From Gemmatimonadota bacterium (GTDB taxonomy: Bacteria > Gemmatimonadota > Gemmatimonadetes > Longimicrobiales > Gaopeijiaceae): a stretch of 64,000 nt of DNA. The stretch covers positions 1 to 64,000 of the forward strand of contig JACZXQ010000008.1 in the NCBI GenBank assembly GCA_022571515.1, written 5' to 3'. Below, piece after piece: positions 15,361 to 24,493 of this stretch; position 1 is the stretch's first letter, and each line of letters begins with the position of its first letter. The notes beneath the pieces were generated by a model. The model searched no databases. It was not told the origin of the DNA and was given only the letters and a program-made list of their open reading frames with translations. Position numbers and translations under genes: made by a program.

Positions 15361-17163
15361 CTAGCGAATTGGCACGACAACGGACACCGGGTCGTACTGT
15401 CCGTCGATTTCCGAAAAGCTCAGGATGCTGACCGACTGAAGCATCGATATCGTGATGCTCGCGTTGCCTGCGGCTCCGAGGCTTCTGAGCGGTATTTGCA
15501 CGAGGCTGCCGACAGCGGGGATCCCATCCTCTTCGGCTACGACGATCCGAAGCCAGCCCACCGTCGGCGAGCGAAGCCCGGTCCAGTAATACGCCGAGCT
15601 GACGTCATCCCAGGATCCCATGGAGATGACTGCGGGATCCCACGCCAGCTCGATCGCGATTGCGCCGGCGGGGTCGGGGCCTGGCCCGGGTCCCGACGAG
15701 TTGAGGGTGAGGGAGAACGCGCTCGAGGGTACCACCGAGTTCGGGGCGGTGACCCAAATCGTAGGCGCGGCTGGACTCGCGACGATGCCGGTCTGCAATG
15801 ACACCGTGGCCGTCGACTGCTGATTTCCGCTCACGGCCCGTACCTCGAAAACCGCTGCGCCAGAATGGGTTGGGGTTCCCGAGAGCACTCCGGCGGAGCT
15901 CAGCAGCAGGCCGGGAGGAAGGACGTCCGCCGCCAGTGTCCAGACGTACGTGCCGTTGCCCCCGGATGCGTGGAGGGTGGTTGCATAGGGGGCGCCAACG
16001 GTCGCTCCCGGCAATACACCGGCGCTGATCGTCACGGGCCCACCCAACGCGATGATCGTGATCGAGAGGTTTCCGCTGACCGACTGTCCGTCGGAGGTGA
16101 CCGTGAGCGTGAAGTTGAACTGCCCCGAGGCCGTCGGCGTGCCTTGGATCGCTGGGACACTCGCCACCACGCTCAGTCCGGGCGGCAACACTCCCGCGGT
16201 CACGGCCCATTCGTACGTGCCGTTTCCACCCGAGGCGGTCAGGGCCGCGTCGTAGGAGCCGGAAACCGTGCCCACGGGAAGCTCCAGGGTCTCGAGCACG
16301 ACCGGAATCCGGACCGTCACCTCGACGCTTACCGTGGCCTCCCCCGATACCGCCACAACGGAGGTGCTGCCGTGCGCCACCGCGGTGACCAAGCCGGTCT
16401 CATCGACCGTCGCGACAGCTGCGTCTTCAACGGTCCATTCAACGGGTGCGCCGTCGACGGGCGCCCCTCCCACATCGGTGGTGGTCGCCGAGAGCTGGAG
16501 GGTTTGTCCGACGGCGTCGAACAACACGCTTGCAGGTTCGATGGTGATCACCGCCACGGCCTGTGCGACCGTGACCGCGGCAGCCGACGATAGCTCCCCT
16601 AGCGTGGCGGATACGTCGGCCGATCCATTCGCTACGGCGGTGACCAGGCCGGTCGCCGAGACCGTGGTCACGGCCTCGTCGCTGCTGGCCCAGGCCACGG
16701 TGGCGGTGGCCAGTGGGACGCCCAGCCGGTCCAGAACCTGGGCCGTCAGTTGAGCAGTCTCACCCAGGCTGGTCAGGGTCAATTCGTTCGAATCCAGTGT
16801 GATGGAGGTCGCCACCTGTTGGATGGTGACCGTGGCTGTGGCAGTGAGATCCCCCGAACTCGCGGTGACGGAGGTCGAGCCATTCGCCACCGAGGTCACC
16901 AGACCGGTAGCGCTCACCGTCGCGATGCTCTGGTCCGCGACCGACCAGGCAACCGGGGCGCCCTGCATCGTGCCGCCGAACTGGTCGCGGACCGTGGCGG
17001 TGAGCTGTTGGGTCGCGCCGAGGGCGTCCAGGGTGAAGGAGCTCGCACTGAGCGAGACAGAGGTTGCGCGGGGTGGGTCAGGTGCGGATGGGGAGTCATC
17101 GCCGTTGCAGGAAAGCAGGCTGCCGAGCGCGAGGAGCGTCGCGAGGCGGCGAAGTAGGTTCAT
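15361..17163 (-). CDS. Ig-repeat lipoprotein with C-terminal cohesin-like domain
   Basis: The start at 17163 gives 600 residues with a lipoprotein signal (LLALGSLLSC). Three bacterial Ig-like (Big2) repeats follow, recognisable by recurring TVSATGLVTxVANGS segments (about residues 30-285). Two Ig/He_PIG-like repeats follow, with LPPGLS and GTPTxSG signatures (about 290-470). The last 120 residues (AIAIELAWDPAVISMGSWDD, then GWLRIVVAEEDGIPAVGSLV) have the strand pattern of a cohesin. The protein should be a surface stalk displaying a dockerin-binding module. It is the first gene of a two-gene operon with the dockerin-bearing M6 protease, 10 bases downstream. The cohesin call is by pattern, not alignment. 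Confidence 0.82.
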   Translation of the reverse strand: MNLLRRLATLLALGSLLSCNGDDSPSAPDPPRATSVSLSASSFTLDALGATQQLTATVRDQFGGTMQGAPVAWSVADQSIATVSATGLVTSVANGSTSVTASSGDLTATATVTIQQVATSITLDSNELTLTSLGETAQLTAQVLDRLGVPLATATVAWASSDEAVTTVSATGLVTAVANGSADVSATLGELSSAAAVTVAQAVAVITIEPASVLFDAVGQTLQLSATTTDVGGAPVDGAPVEWTVEDAAVATVDETGLVTAVAHGSTSVVAVSGEATVSVEVTVRIPVVLETLELPVGTVSGSYDAALTASGGNGTYEWAVTAGVLPPGLSVVASVPAIQGTPTASGQFNFTLTVTSDGQSVSGNLSITIIALGGPVTISAGVLPGATVGAPYATTLHASGGNGTYVWTLAADVLPPGLLLSSAGVLSGTPTHSGAAVFEVRAVSGNQQSTATVSLQTGIVASPAAPTIWVTAPNSVVPSSAFSLTLNSSGPGPGPDPAGAIAIELAWDPAVISMGSWDDVSSAYYWTGLRSPTVGWLRIVVAEEDGIPAVGSLVQIPLRSLGAAGNASITISMLQSVSILSFSEIDGQYDPVSVVVPIR

Positions 17164-17398
17164 CAGCCGGTTTTCCTGACTCTCAGGTCGGTGTATCAAC
17201 TGAGTACGGGTCTAACATCGCTCGAGGGGGGGGCTCTTGGTGTGTCTCCGGGAATAGTGGGCGCAGATTGTGCGCGAATGCAAGGTACGTGTGGATCGAG
17301 TTGGCTTGCTCCGATCCAGAGCGATCCGCGGGTTACGAGCGGCTGGGGCATCGCCGCGCACATCTAGCAGGAACGACAACAGCGCGGCCGCCTTCCTT

Positions 17399-19996
17399 CT
17401 AGAGCACGACCTCGATGGCCGGCGACCGTAGGTTGTACGACGAGCTCATCACCCGCCCGTAGGCACCCGCGTTCGCAATCAGGAGAACGTCGCCCTCGCT
17501 CGTGCGGGGGAGCAGGCGGTCGACGCCGAGCCGGTCCCCGGACTCGCATATGGGCCCGACGACCGTGACGACTTCCTCAGGGTGGGCGTGTAGGCGCGAT
17601 AGGTTGGTGATCTCGTGATGGGCCCCGTAAAGGGCCGGCCGGATCAGCGAGTTCATGCCTGTGGAGATCCCTACGTAACGGTGCCGCCCTTTGCCCTTGG
17701 TCTGGGTGACCAGACTGACGAGTACGCCGGCCTCCGCCACGAGGTAGCGTCCGGGCTCTAGCCAGATCTCGAGGCGGGGGTGTTTCTTCCTCAGTCCCTC
17801 CAATCCCTCCCCCAGACGCGTGAGATCGACGTCGGACTCCCCCGGGCGGCTCGGAACGGCGAGGCCCCCGCCCAGGTCCACGATGCGTACGTGGGGCAAC
17901 CGGCTCGCGGCGGCGCCGAGGATCTCTCCGACCTCGACCCAATGATCGGCGGCTGACACGCCGCTTCCCGAGTGGGCATGGAGGCCGACGATCCGCGCGC
18001 CAACCGCGTCCGACAGCTCTCCCAACTCCTCCAACTCGAAGAGCGGCACTCCGAACTTCGAGTGGCCGCCGGCCGTCCGCACGTTGCGGTGATGTCCCTT
18101 CCCGACACCCGGATCCAACCGGACCAGAAGATCACGACCCGCGAAGAGTTCGGGCCAGTGCCGGAGCGGATACAGGCTGTCGAGCGTCAGCCACACATCC
18201 AACTCCAGGGCGGCGAGATACTCTTCCTTGGGCGCGAAGTTGGGAGTGAACAACACGCGCTTCCGCTCGATGTCGGGGAAGCGATCGAGCACCGCATGCA
18301 CTTCGGGTAGAGAGACGCACTCGAAGCCCAAGCCTTCTTCTTCGATTACCGCGAGGATTCCCTCGTGGGAGTTCGCCTTCATCGCGTAGAAGACCTGGTC
18401 GATGCCCCTGATGGCTCGCACGCGCCGCGCGCGATCCCGAATCGTCTCGAGGTCGTACACGAAAGCAGAACGGTGCCGGCGAGCGATCTCCTCGAGACGT
18501 GGTGCCTGGTCGATCCACCAGGCGTGTGGGCGGGGTTCCGGTTCAGCGGGCGCCAACTCCTCCCACGTGGGCCCGAACACTTCCGGGTCGGAGGCTTCGG
18601 AAACCAGGAGGGCATGAAGATCTCGGGTCAGCTTGTCGGCTCGATCCTCGTCCACGACGAACGTGAGGTTCAGGTCGCTGGCTGCCTGACTGACCATGTG
18701 CACCGGGTGCTCCTCGAACGCCTCGAAAACCGGGCTGAGACGGTGCAGAAGCGCTCGTACGCCTCGCCCGACAAGGCTGATAGCGGCGCACGAGGGAATC
18801 AGGCGAGCCCGACAATAGGCTCCCAGATCTTCCAGAAGGGCAGACAAGCTGTCCGAGTCGAGATCGATGGCGTCGGCGTCGAGCGAAACGGTGACGTTCG
18901 TCTCGGAGGTCGACACCATGTCCACCGAGATGCCGCGTCTACGAAAACAGTCGAACACGTCGGCCAGGAAGCCGACCTGCTGCCACATGCCCAAGGTTTC
19001 CATCGATACGAGACATACCCCTCGCCGGACCGAGATCGCCTTGAGCTGTGGGACTCCGCCGTCTGGCCAACGCGAGATGATTGTGCCTGGGTGGTCGGGA
19101 AAAAGCGTGCTCCGAATGTGAATCGGAATGCCCCGATCTCTCAACGCCGGGATGCAGCGAGGGTGAATGACGCTCGCGCCGGTCGTAGCGATCTCCTGAG
19201 CCTCTCCGTGGTCGAGGTGGCGAAGCAGACGCGCCGCGCGCACGGTGCGGGGATCGGCGGTGAACATGCCGGGCACGTCGGTCCATATCTCGACGCGCTC
19301 GGCGTCCAGCCGTCCTGCGAGATAGGCGGCTGAGGTGTCCGATCCGCCCTTGCCGAGGACCACCGTGCCGCCCTCTTCGTCCCGAGCGACGAAGCCCTGC
19401 GTGATAATGACATCGCCAAGGCTGGCGAGCTTGCGGTCCAGCACCGGATCTGGTTCAGCGCCACACTCCGCCGAGAGGTAGTGACCCCGATCTCCTCGGG
19501 TCGAGGGCCCGGAGACCAAGAGGTCCCTGGCGTCCACCCAAACGGCCTCCACGCCCGACGCGGCGAGTAGGGCGGCCCCGACGCGGGTCGCCATGTACTC
19601 GCCAATGGCGAGGGCTCGCGCCTTGTTGGCGGGGCTCGCCTCTCGGGCCATCGAGATCGATTCGAGCAGGGTTGTCAGCTCGTCGACGTCTCTCGCAAGC
19701 AGGTCGGGCTGGTGCACACCTCTTGCATCGAGCAGTTCCGCGTGCGCCTGCGCGATGCTCTCGACGGACAGGTCCCCGTCGCCCATGCCCGCCGCCTCAA
19801 TGAGCCGTTCCAACTGGAGGGTCACACCCGCCGGAGCCGATTGGACGATGAGCGGTCGGAAGCCCTCGGCGACTCGCTCGCTCACGACATCGGCGATCGT
19901 ACGCCAGTTCTCGGGCGTCGAGACGCTCCCTCCCCCGAACTTGAGGACGATCCACGGTACGCGTATGCCTGACACTAGGGCCTTTCGGTCGGCCAT
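17399..19996 (-). CDS. Bifunctional aspartokinase / diaminopimelate decarboxylase
   Basis: A single 865-residue frame fuses two lysine-pathway enzymes. The N-terminal half is an aspartokinase (WIVLKFGGGSVSTPENW, later GKGGSDTSAAYLAGRL) with ACT-type regulatory repeats at about 330-470. The C-terminal half (about 500-865) is a PLP-dependent decarboxylase: YAMKANSHE with the PLP lysine, HAHSGSGVS, GPICESGDRLG, and a closing YNLRSP. The first step (aspartate phosphorylation) and the last step (DAP to lysine) of the pathway are thus on one polypeptide; such fusions are known in xanthomonads. The chosen ATG at 19996 sits just before the kinase domain. An in-frame extension to 20104 exists and no strong Shine-Dalgarno decides between them. 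Confidence 0.9.
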   Translation of the reverse strand: MADRKALVSGIRVPWIVLKFGGGSVSTPENWRTIADVVSERVAEGFRPLIVQSAPAGVTLQLERLIEAAGMGDGDLSVESIAQAHAELLDARGVHQPDLLARDVDELTTLLESISMAREASPANKARALAIGEYMATRVGAALLAASGVEAVWVDARDLLVSGPSTRGDRGHYLSAECGAEPDPVLDRKLASLGDVIITQGFVARDEEGGTVVLGKGGSDTSAAYLAGRLDAERVEIWTDVPGMFTADPRTVRAARLLRHLDHGEAQEIATTGASVIHPRCIPALRDRGIPIHIRSTLFPDHPGTIISRWPDGGVPQLKAISVRRGVCLVSMETLGMWQQVGFLADVFDCFRRRGISVDMVSTSETNVTVSLDADAIDLDSDSLSALLEDLGAYCRARLIPSCAAISLVGRGVRALLHRLSPVFEAFEEHPVHMVSQAASDLNLTFVVDEDRADKLTRDLHALLVSEASDPEVFGPTWEELAPAEPEPRPHAWWIDQAPRLEEIARRHRSAFVYDLETIRDRARRVRAIRGIDQVFYAMKANSHEGILAVIEEEGLGFECVSLPEVHAVLDRFPDIERKRVLFTPNFAPKEEYLAALELDVWLTLDSLYPLRHWPELFAGRDLLVRLDPGVGKGHHRNVRTAGGHSKFGVPLFELEELGELSDAVGARIVGLHAHSGSGVSAADHWVEVGEILGAAASRLPHVRIVDLGGGLAVPSRPGESDVDLTRLGEGLEGLRKKHPRLEIWLEPGRYLVAEAGVLVSLVTQTKGKGRHRYVGISTGMNSLIRPALYGAHHEITNLSRLHAHPEEVVTVVGPICESGDRLGVDRLLPRTSEGDVLLIANAGAYGRVMSSSYNLRSPAIEVVL

Positions 19997-20129
19997 GGCT
20001 GGGATCGCGGGGCACGCCAAGATCACCGCCTCACGTCCCAGCGCGCGGAGTCGGAAGTTGATGCCTACAAGCCGTAGGGTCCAGTTGCGCGAGTACGGTT
20101 CCACAGCCAGGAGCGACCTGCCAATGCCC

Positions 20130-20290
20130 CATTCTGAGGATGATGGTCTGCCTGTGCTGGTGCGGGCCGGGCTCGCGCACGTTCAGTTCGAGACCATCCA
20201 CCGCTTCCTCGACGGCAACGGGCGGGTGGGAGGACTGCTCATCACATTCCTGCTCTGTCACGCCGGCATCCTGCGGGAGCCGCTCTCAGA
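20130..20290 (+). pseudogene. Fic-domain fragment
   Basis: This 54-codon stretch aligns with the core of the intact Fic at 8.1 kb (DDGLPVLVRAGLAHVQFETI, then HRFLDGNGRVGGLLITFLL). Its active-site motif is degraded: HPF has become HRF and the final arginine of GNGRxxR is glycine. Both ends stop at unrelated sequence. The next fragment (ADOP permease) begins at once at 20287. Confidence 0.85.
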
Positions 20291-20882
20291 TGCTGAGACA
20301 GCTGCTCACCGAGTCGATCGTTCTCGCAGCGCTCGGGGGGCTCGCCAGCCTGGTCGTCGCTTACGGGACGTTGAGAGCCATCGCGTCGATCCTGCCACCC
20401 CAGTCCGCGTCCGAGTTCACGTTGTCTCTAAGCCCGACGGTGGTCCTGTTCTCGGGCGCGCTGGCGATCGGCACCGGCGTTCTGTTCGGACTCTATCCGG
20501 CCCTGCACAGCACACGTCCGGATCTGGGTATGAATCCGGACAACGTCGTGACGTTCGCGATCTCGCCCGTGTTGAACGGTTACGTCGGGTCGATCACGTT
20601 CTATGTGCGCACACAGATCGAGCCGTCGCAGACCGTGGCGGCGATCGGAGGCGTCGTCAGGCGCCTCGATCCCAGCCTTCCGGTCGAGAGTCTCAAGACG
20701 CTCGAGCAGCAGGTGAAGGAAAACGTGATGCTCGACCGTCTCATCGGCACGTTGTCGGCGGCGTTCGCGGTGCTGGCCACCATCCTGGCCGCGGTGGGAC
20801 TCTACGGTGTCCTGGCCTATACGGGCGCGTACCGGCTGGAGCCCCTTGTAATACCGCCCATGCCACGCACATCTTGCGCCCT
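20287..20882 (+). pseudogene. MacB/FtsX-type (ADOP) permease relic with internal deletions
   Basis: An open frame encodes three non-contiguous parts of an ADOP-family ABC permease. The first is a periplasm-facing and membrane portion (RQLLTESIVLAALGGLASLV, VLFGLYPALHSTRPDL). It passes directly to GMNPDNVVTFAISPVLNGY, which is normally about 40 residues further on. It then passes to VRTQIEPSQTVAAIGGVVRR and LIGTLSAAFAVLATILAAVG, about 200 residues further still. The reading frame is preserved across both deletions. The final FtsX helix is truncated at YGVLAYT, just before the kinase start codon. Confidence 0.8.
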
Positions 20883-23576
20883 ATGTCAGAACTCCTAAGC
20901 CGACTGTCGACGGCCCTCGAGGGCCGCTACTCCATTGAACGGGAGATCGGAGCCGGCGGCATGGCGACGGTCTACCTGGCCCGGGACGTCAAGCACAGCC
21001 GGAGCGTGGCCCTCAAGGTCCTGAAGCCCGAGCTGGCCGCGGTGCTCGGTGGGGAGCGCTTCCTCACGGAGATCACCACGACTGCGAAGCTGCAGCACCC
21101 CCACATCCTGCCGCTCTTCGACTCGGGTGAGGCGGACAGCTTCCTCTACTACGTCATGCCGTACATCGAGGGGGAGTCGCTTCGGGATCGTCTCAATCGG
21201 GAGCACCAACTTCCCGTGAAAGAGGCCGTGGCCATGGCGGAAGCCGTGGCGGGCGCTCTCGACTATGCCCATCGGCACGACGTGATTCACCGCGACATCA
21301 AGCCCGAGAACATCCTCTTGCACGACGGAAACCCGGTGGTGGCCGACTTCGGGATCGCCCTCGCCGTGTCGGAAGCGGCTGGTGGGCGCATGACCGAGAC
21401 CGGGCTCAGCCTGGGGAGCCCCCATTACATGAGCCCCGAGCAGGCCACCGCGGATCGGGATCTGAGCGGCCGCTCCGACGTGTACTCGCTCGCGTGCGTG
21501 CTCTACGAGATGCTCGCCGGGGATCCGCCGCACACGGGCCCCACGCCGCAGTCCATTCTCATGCGGATCCTCACCGAGGATCCTCGCCCCGTAACCGAGG
21601 CGCGCAAATCGGTCCCACCGCACGTCGCGGCCGCGCTTGCCAAAGCGCTCGAGAAACTCCCGGCCGACCGTTTCGAGTCTGCGGCTGAGTTCGCACGGGC
21701 CCTTGGGGATGAAGGGTTCACATATGGCACGACCGGTCCGATAGCGGCGGTCGAGCCCGGCGTGTCGAGCCTAGGTGACCGAGCTGACCGAAGTGAGCCA
21801 GGGGGTTCAGGCCGGACCTCCCGGTGGTTTTCCGATGCGCGTTCTTGGGTGGCGATCGTCGCCGTGTCGGCCGTCATCTTTCTGGTGAGCTTAGACCTAT
21901 TCGTTCCGCCGGAGGATGGAGCCTCTCGGCTTGCCGCTGTGGTCACGCGCTTCGAGGTCGACCTCGGCGACCTGCAGGTTCCGTCGCAGATGGCGCTCTC
22001 CCCGGACGGCACACGGCTCGTCTTCGCCTCCCAGGCCCCTGGAGGGTCGCCGCAGCTCTACATGAGGCTCTCGGACGACATCGTCGTACGGCCCATCCCC
22101 GGTACTGAGGATGCGTCTTATCCCGTCTTTTCCCCTGACGGAGAGTGGATCGCCTTTGTGGTGAACGGTGTCGACCTGAAGCGGATCCCCACGCGGGGAG
22201 GCGCCGCCCTCTCGATTACGAGCCTCCCGCCGATCATCGTCTCCCCCGCATGGGGGCCGGATGGATCGATCCTGTTCGCCGCGCAACAAGGGCTTTACCG
22301 GGTGCCGTTCGGTGGAGGCGAACCCGCCCGCATTCTGGGCAGTCCCCGGCTTACTTCGCTTTGGCCCAAGCACCTCCCGGGCGGGAAAGCCGTGTTGTTC
22401 AGCTACCGACCGCTCCCTTCATTGCCACCCGAGCTTCGACTGCTCGACTTGGAGTCCGGCGAGGCCAAGACTCTCGGACCGGGGAGGGAGGCTCGCTATC
22501 TGGAAACCGGTCATCTCATCTACCTCACCGCTGACAACGCGATGGTCGCCTCACCATTCGATCTCGATCGAGGTGAGATTTCGGGGGCAGCCACCCCGGT
22601 CGTCGATGTCATGGCGTCGGGACCGGGTCCCACCGGAATCAACTTTGCCCTGGGTGCATCGGGAGCGGCTGTCTACTCGGTTGGAAGCACTGACCAGCTC
22701 GAAGAAACCCTCGTTATGGTTGCCCTGGACGGACGTGAATCTCCCATCCTCGGGCTGCCGACGGGAAACTTCAGTGCACCACGGTTCGACCCGACGGGAC
22801 GGTATCTCGCGTTTGAAATCGACGGCACCCTGTGGATCCGCGATCTGGTGCTCGGCAGCCAGGAGCTGCTCAGCGAGGAGGCCTCATTCAATCCCGTGTG
22901 GAGTGTGGACGGGTCGAAGCTCGCCTTCGGCTCCGCTCCGGCCACGGTTATGCAGATACTCATCCGCGCATCGAACCTCGATTCACCCGCCGAGCTGCTG
23001 GTCGAGTCACGGAACGTCGTGGTCCCCTCCGCCTGGACCCCCGATGGCTCCCATGTGCTCTACAGTGAGTTCGCGACTCTAGCCGTGTCTGGCAGCGACA
23101 TTTTGATCGCCGACACGGGCGCACCAGGGACCATCGAGCCATTCCTTCGAGCGGACGGATGGAGCGACGGCTGGGCGAGTCTCTCGCCGGACGGTCGTTG
23201 GGCGGTGTATGAATCGAATGAGGAGGGCGCCAACTCGGTGTACGTGAGGGCATTCCCCGACCCCGGTGAGAAGATCAAGGTCTCGGAGGGTGAGGGGATC
23301 GGGGCTCGCTGGTCAGCAGACGGTCGTAGGATTTTCTACCGCAACCGAGATACCACCAAGGTCGCGAACGTCCGCACCGAGCCGACGTTCGAGGTCGTGT
23401 CCCATGAGACGCTCTTCTCGGGTCCCTATAGCGGAATCGATCCACACCCCGACGGCACGCACATCGTGGCCATCAGGCGTGGGGGTGCCACGGAGGTGGA
23501 CCCCCTGAATCGACAGCTCTACTGGGTAGTGAATTGGCTGGATGGTGTGAAGGCGCGGTTGGGGGTGGGGCGGTGA
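20883..23576 (+). CDS. Transmembrane serine/threonine kinase with extracellular TolB-like propeller
   Basis: The start at 20883 gives 897 residues. Residues 16-280 are an intact protein kinase: glycine loop GAGGMATV, Lys45 in VALK, HRDIKPEN (136-143), DFG (155-157), and an activation segment ending SPHYMSPEQ. A single membrane helix lies at 322-340. The rest (about 360-897) is a TolB/WD40-like propeller with repeated SPDG-type turns (ALSPDGTRLVFAS, FSPDGEWIAF, SPDGRWAVYES). The propeller would face the periplasm and sense a ligand, with the kinase in the cytoplasm. Such fusions are characteristic of Gemmatimonadota and Acidobacteriota. No Shine-Dalgarno is seen; the upstream DNA is permease debris. 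The frame is open far upstream, but that part is not homologous. Confidence 0.9.
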   Translation: MSELLSRLSTALEGRYSIEREIGAGGMATVYLARDVKHSRSVALKVLKPELAAVLGGERFLTEITTTAKLQHPHILPLFDSGEADSFLYYVMPYIEGESLRDRLNREHQLPVKEAVAMAEAVAGALDYAHRHDVIHRDIKPENILLHDGNPVVADFGIALAVSEAAGGRMTETGLSLGSPHYMSPEQATADRDLSGRSDVYSLACVLYEMLAGDPPHTGPTPQSILMRILTEDPRPVTEARKSVPPHVAAALAKALEKLPADRFESAAEFARALGDEGFTYGTTGPIAAVEPGVSSLGDRADRSEPGGSGRTSRWFSDARSWVAIVAVSAVIFLVSLDLFVPPEDGASRLAAVVTRFEVDLGDLQVPSQMALSPDGTRLVFASQAPGGSPQLYMRLSDDIVVRPIPGTEDASYPVFSPDGEWIAFVVNGVDLKRIPTRGGAALSITSLPPIIVSPAWGPDGSILFAAQQGLYRVPFGGGEPARILGSPRLTSLWPKHLPGGKAVLFSYRPLPSLPPELRLLDLESGEAKTLGPGREARYLETGHLIYLTADNAMVASPFDLDRGEISGAATPVVDVMASGPGPTGINFALGASGAAVYSVGSTDQLEETLVMVALDGRESPILGLPTGNFSAPRFDPTGRYLAFEIDGTLWIRDLVLGSQELLSEEASFNPVWSVDGSKLAFGSAPATVMQILIRASNLDSPAELLVESRNVVVPSAWTPDGSHVLYSEFATLAVSGSDILIADTGAPGTIEPFLRADGWSDGWASLSPDGRWAVYESNEEGANSVYVRAFPDPGEKIKVSEGEGIGARWSADGRRIFYRNRDTTKVANVRTEPTFEVVSHETLFSGPYSGIDPHPDGTHIVAIRRGGATEVDPLNRQLYWVVNWLDGVKARLGVGR

Positions 23577-23605
23577 GGGGACTCTAAGACGCCCCCCATC
23601 AACCC

Positions 23606-23833
23606 TTACTCGGCGAGCACGAGATTCGTAGTTCCGAGCGTCCAGCCACTGGTGATGCGCTCTCGTAGGACTGCCGCCAGGCGAGCGTGATCCGGTGCGC
23701 TGCGGTCCACCAGGGGTGGGTCGGTGTCCAACGCGCCCAACCGGTGCAGGTAAACCTGCACAGTTTCGGATACGCGTGATGGCCTTGGTGTCCCGGGATC
23801 GTATTTCATGCCATGCCCCGGGCGGCGAGTCAC
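23606..23833 (-). pseudogene. Chimeric VapBC relic, antitoxin head fused to toxin piece
   Basis: A 75-codon frame starts like the RHH antitoxin at 3012-3338 (DPGTPRPSRVSETVQVYLHR). It skips the whole RHH core, picks up LGALDTDPP from the antitoxin tail, and passes in frame into the VapC interior (LVDRSAPDHARLAAVLRERI, then TSGWTLGTTNLVLAE) before stopping. The upstream DNA also matches 3.3 kb, but about 35 bases holding the TCATGA operator sites are deleted. This is a multiply deleted copy of that locus. Confidence 0.85.
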
Positions 23834-23943
23834 GTTCCCGCGGAAACGTGTCCGTCCTCCTACCGAGCGTCACTTCCCAGCGGAGGCACCTGCCGCACCG
23901 CTTGCATTCATAACTGGACGCCCTCCAGATACGCGACCAAGCG

Positions 23944-24301
23944 GTGCGCGCTCCCGCCGACTTGGTTGCGCGTGCGCCACGCCTCACGCTCTGGCCCATG
24001 ACCCGCACCGAGGTACTCGGCCTGGGTTGCGGAGGACTCTGGACGGAACTGATGGAAGCGCCTTTCGAGGCATGGCTGGACCTTCTTCAACAAAGCCCGG
24101 GCCAACCTGAGGATTGGAGGCGTCTGGCTCTTCGAGGTGAAGGCTGGCGCGAGACCTCGCCTCTCCGACGCCCAGCACCTTCTGACCTTCAGGGAGGAGT
24201 ATGGAGATTCGGTCAGCGGGTGCCTGCTACTCCACGGGGGAGATCGCCTGGAAGTATTGGCGCCGGGAGTGTTGGCGGCACCTTGGTGGAGCGTGATCTG
24301 A
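23944..24301 (+). pseudogene. AAA/DUF4143-family ATPase relic
   Basis: The 5' part reads APADLVARAPRLTLWPMTRT followed by EVLGLGCGG. This is the sensor region of AAA_14/DUF4143 ATPases, where an LTLWPMTRxE-like segment is typical. After a gap, a second frame gives VWLFEVKAGARPRLSDAQHL, LLLHGGD and a terminal APWWSVI, the DUF4143 C-terminal nuclease-like end. The Walker motifs and the middle of the gene are missing. The TGA is at 24299-24301. Confidence 0.7.
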
Positions 24302-24346
24302 CGAGGAGTGAGTCAGAAGGGTTTGGTCCCCCGCACTAGGGCGAAC

Positions 24347-24442
24347 ATGACCAATCCCGTCATCCGAGTGTCCAACCTGAAGAGGCGCTACGGCTCGGCC
24401 GCGACGTGCTTGCGTGACCGCAGCCGGACCGCCCATCTTTAG
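24347..24442 (+). pseudogene. ABC transporter ATPase N-terminal fragment
   Basis: An ATG at 24347 begins MTNPVIRVSNLKRRYGS, the standard opening of an ABC ATPase of the lipoprotein-release/MacB type. After 17 residues the similarity ends; the frame stops at 24440 without reaching a Walker A motif. Confidence 0.6.
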
Positions 24443-24493
24443 GTTCTCGCCCATAGCCCGCCCTCCGCTCTCGAATCCAACCCAGGAGAAATC

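Noticed and set aside
19593-20882. Upstream in-frame extension of the kinase gene
   Set aside because: The frame is open by chance: it covers antisense lysAC and the Fic and permease fragments, and the kinase family starts at the ATG at 20883.
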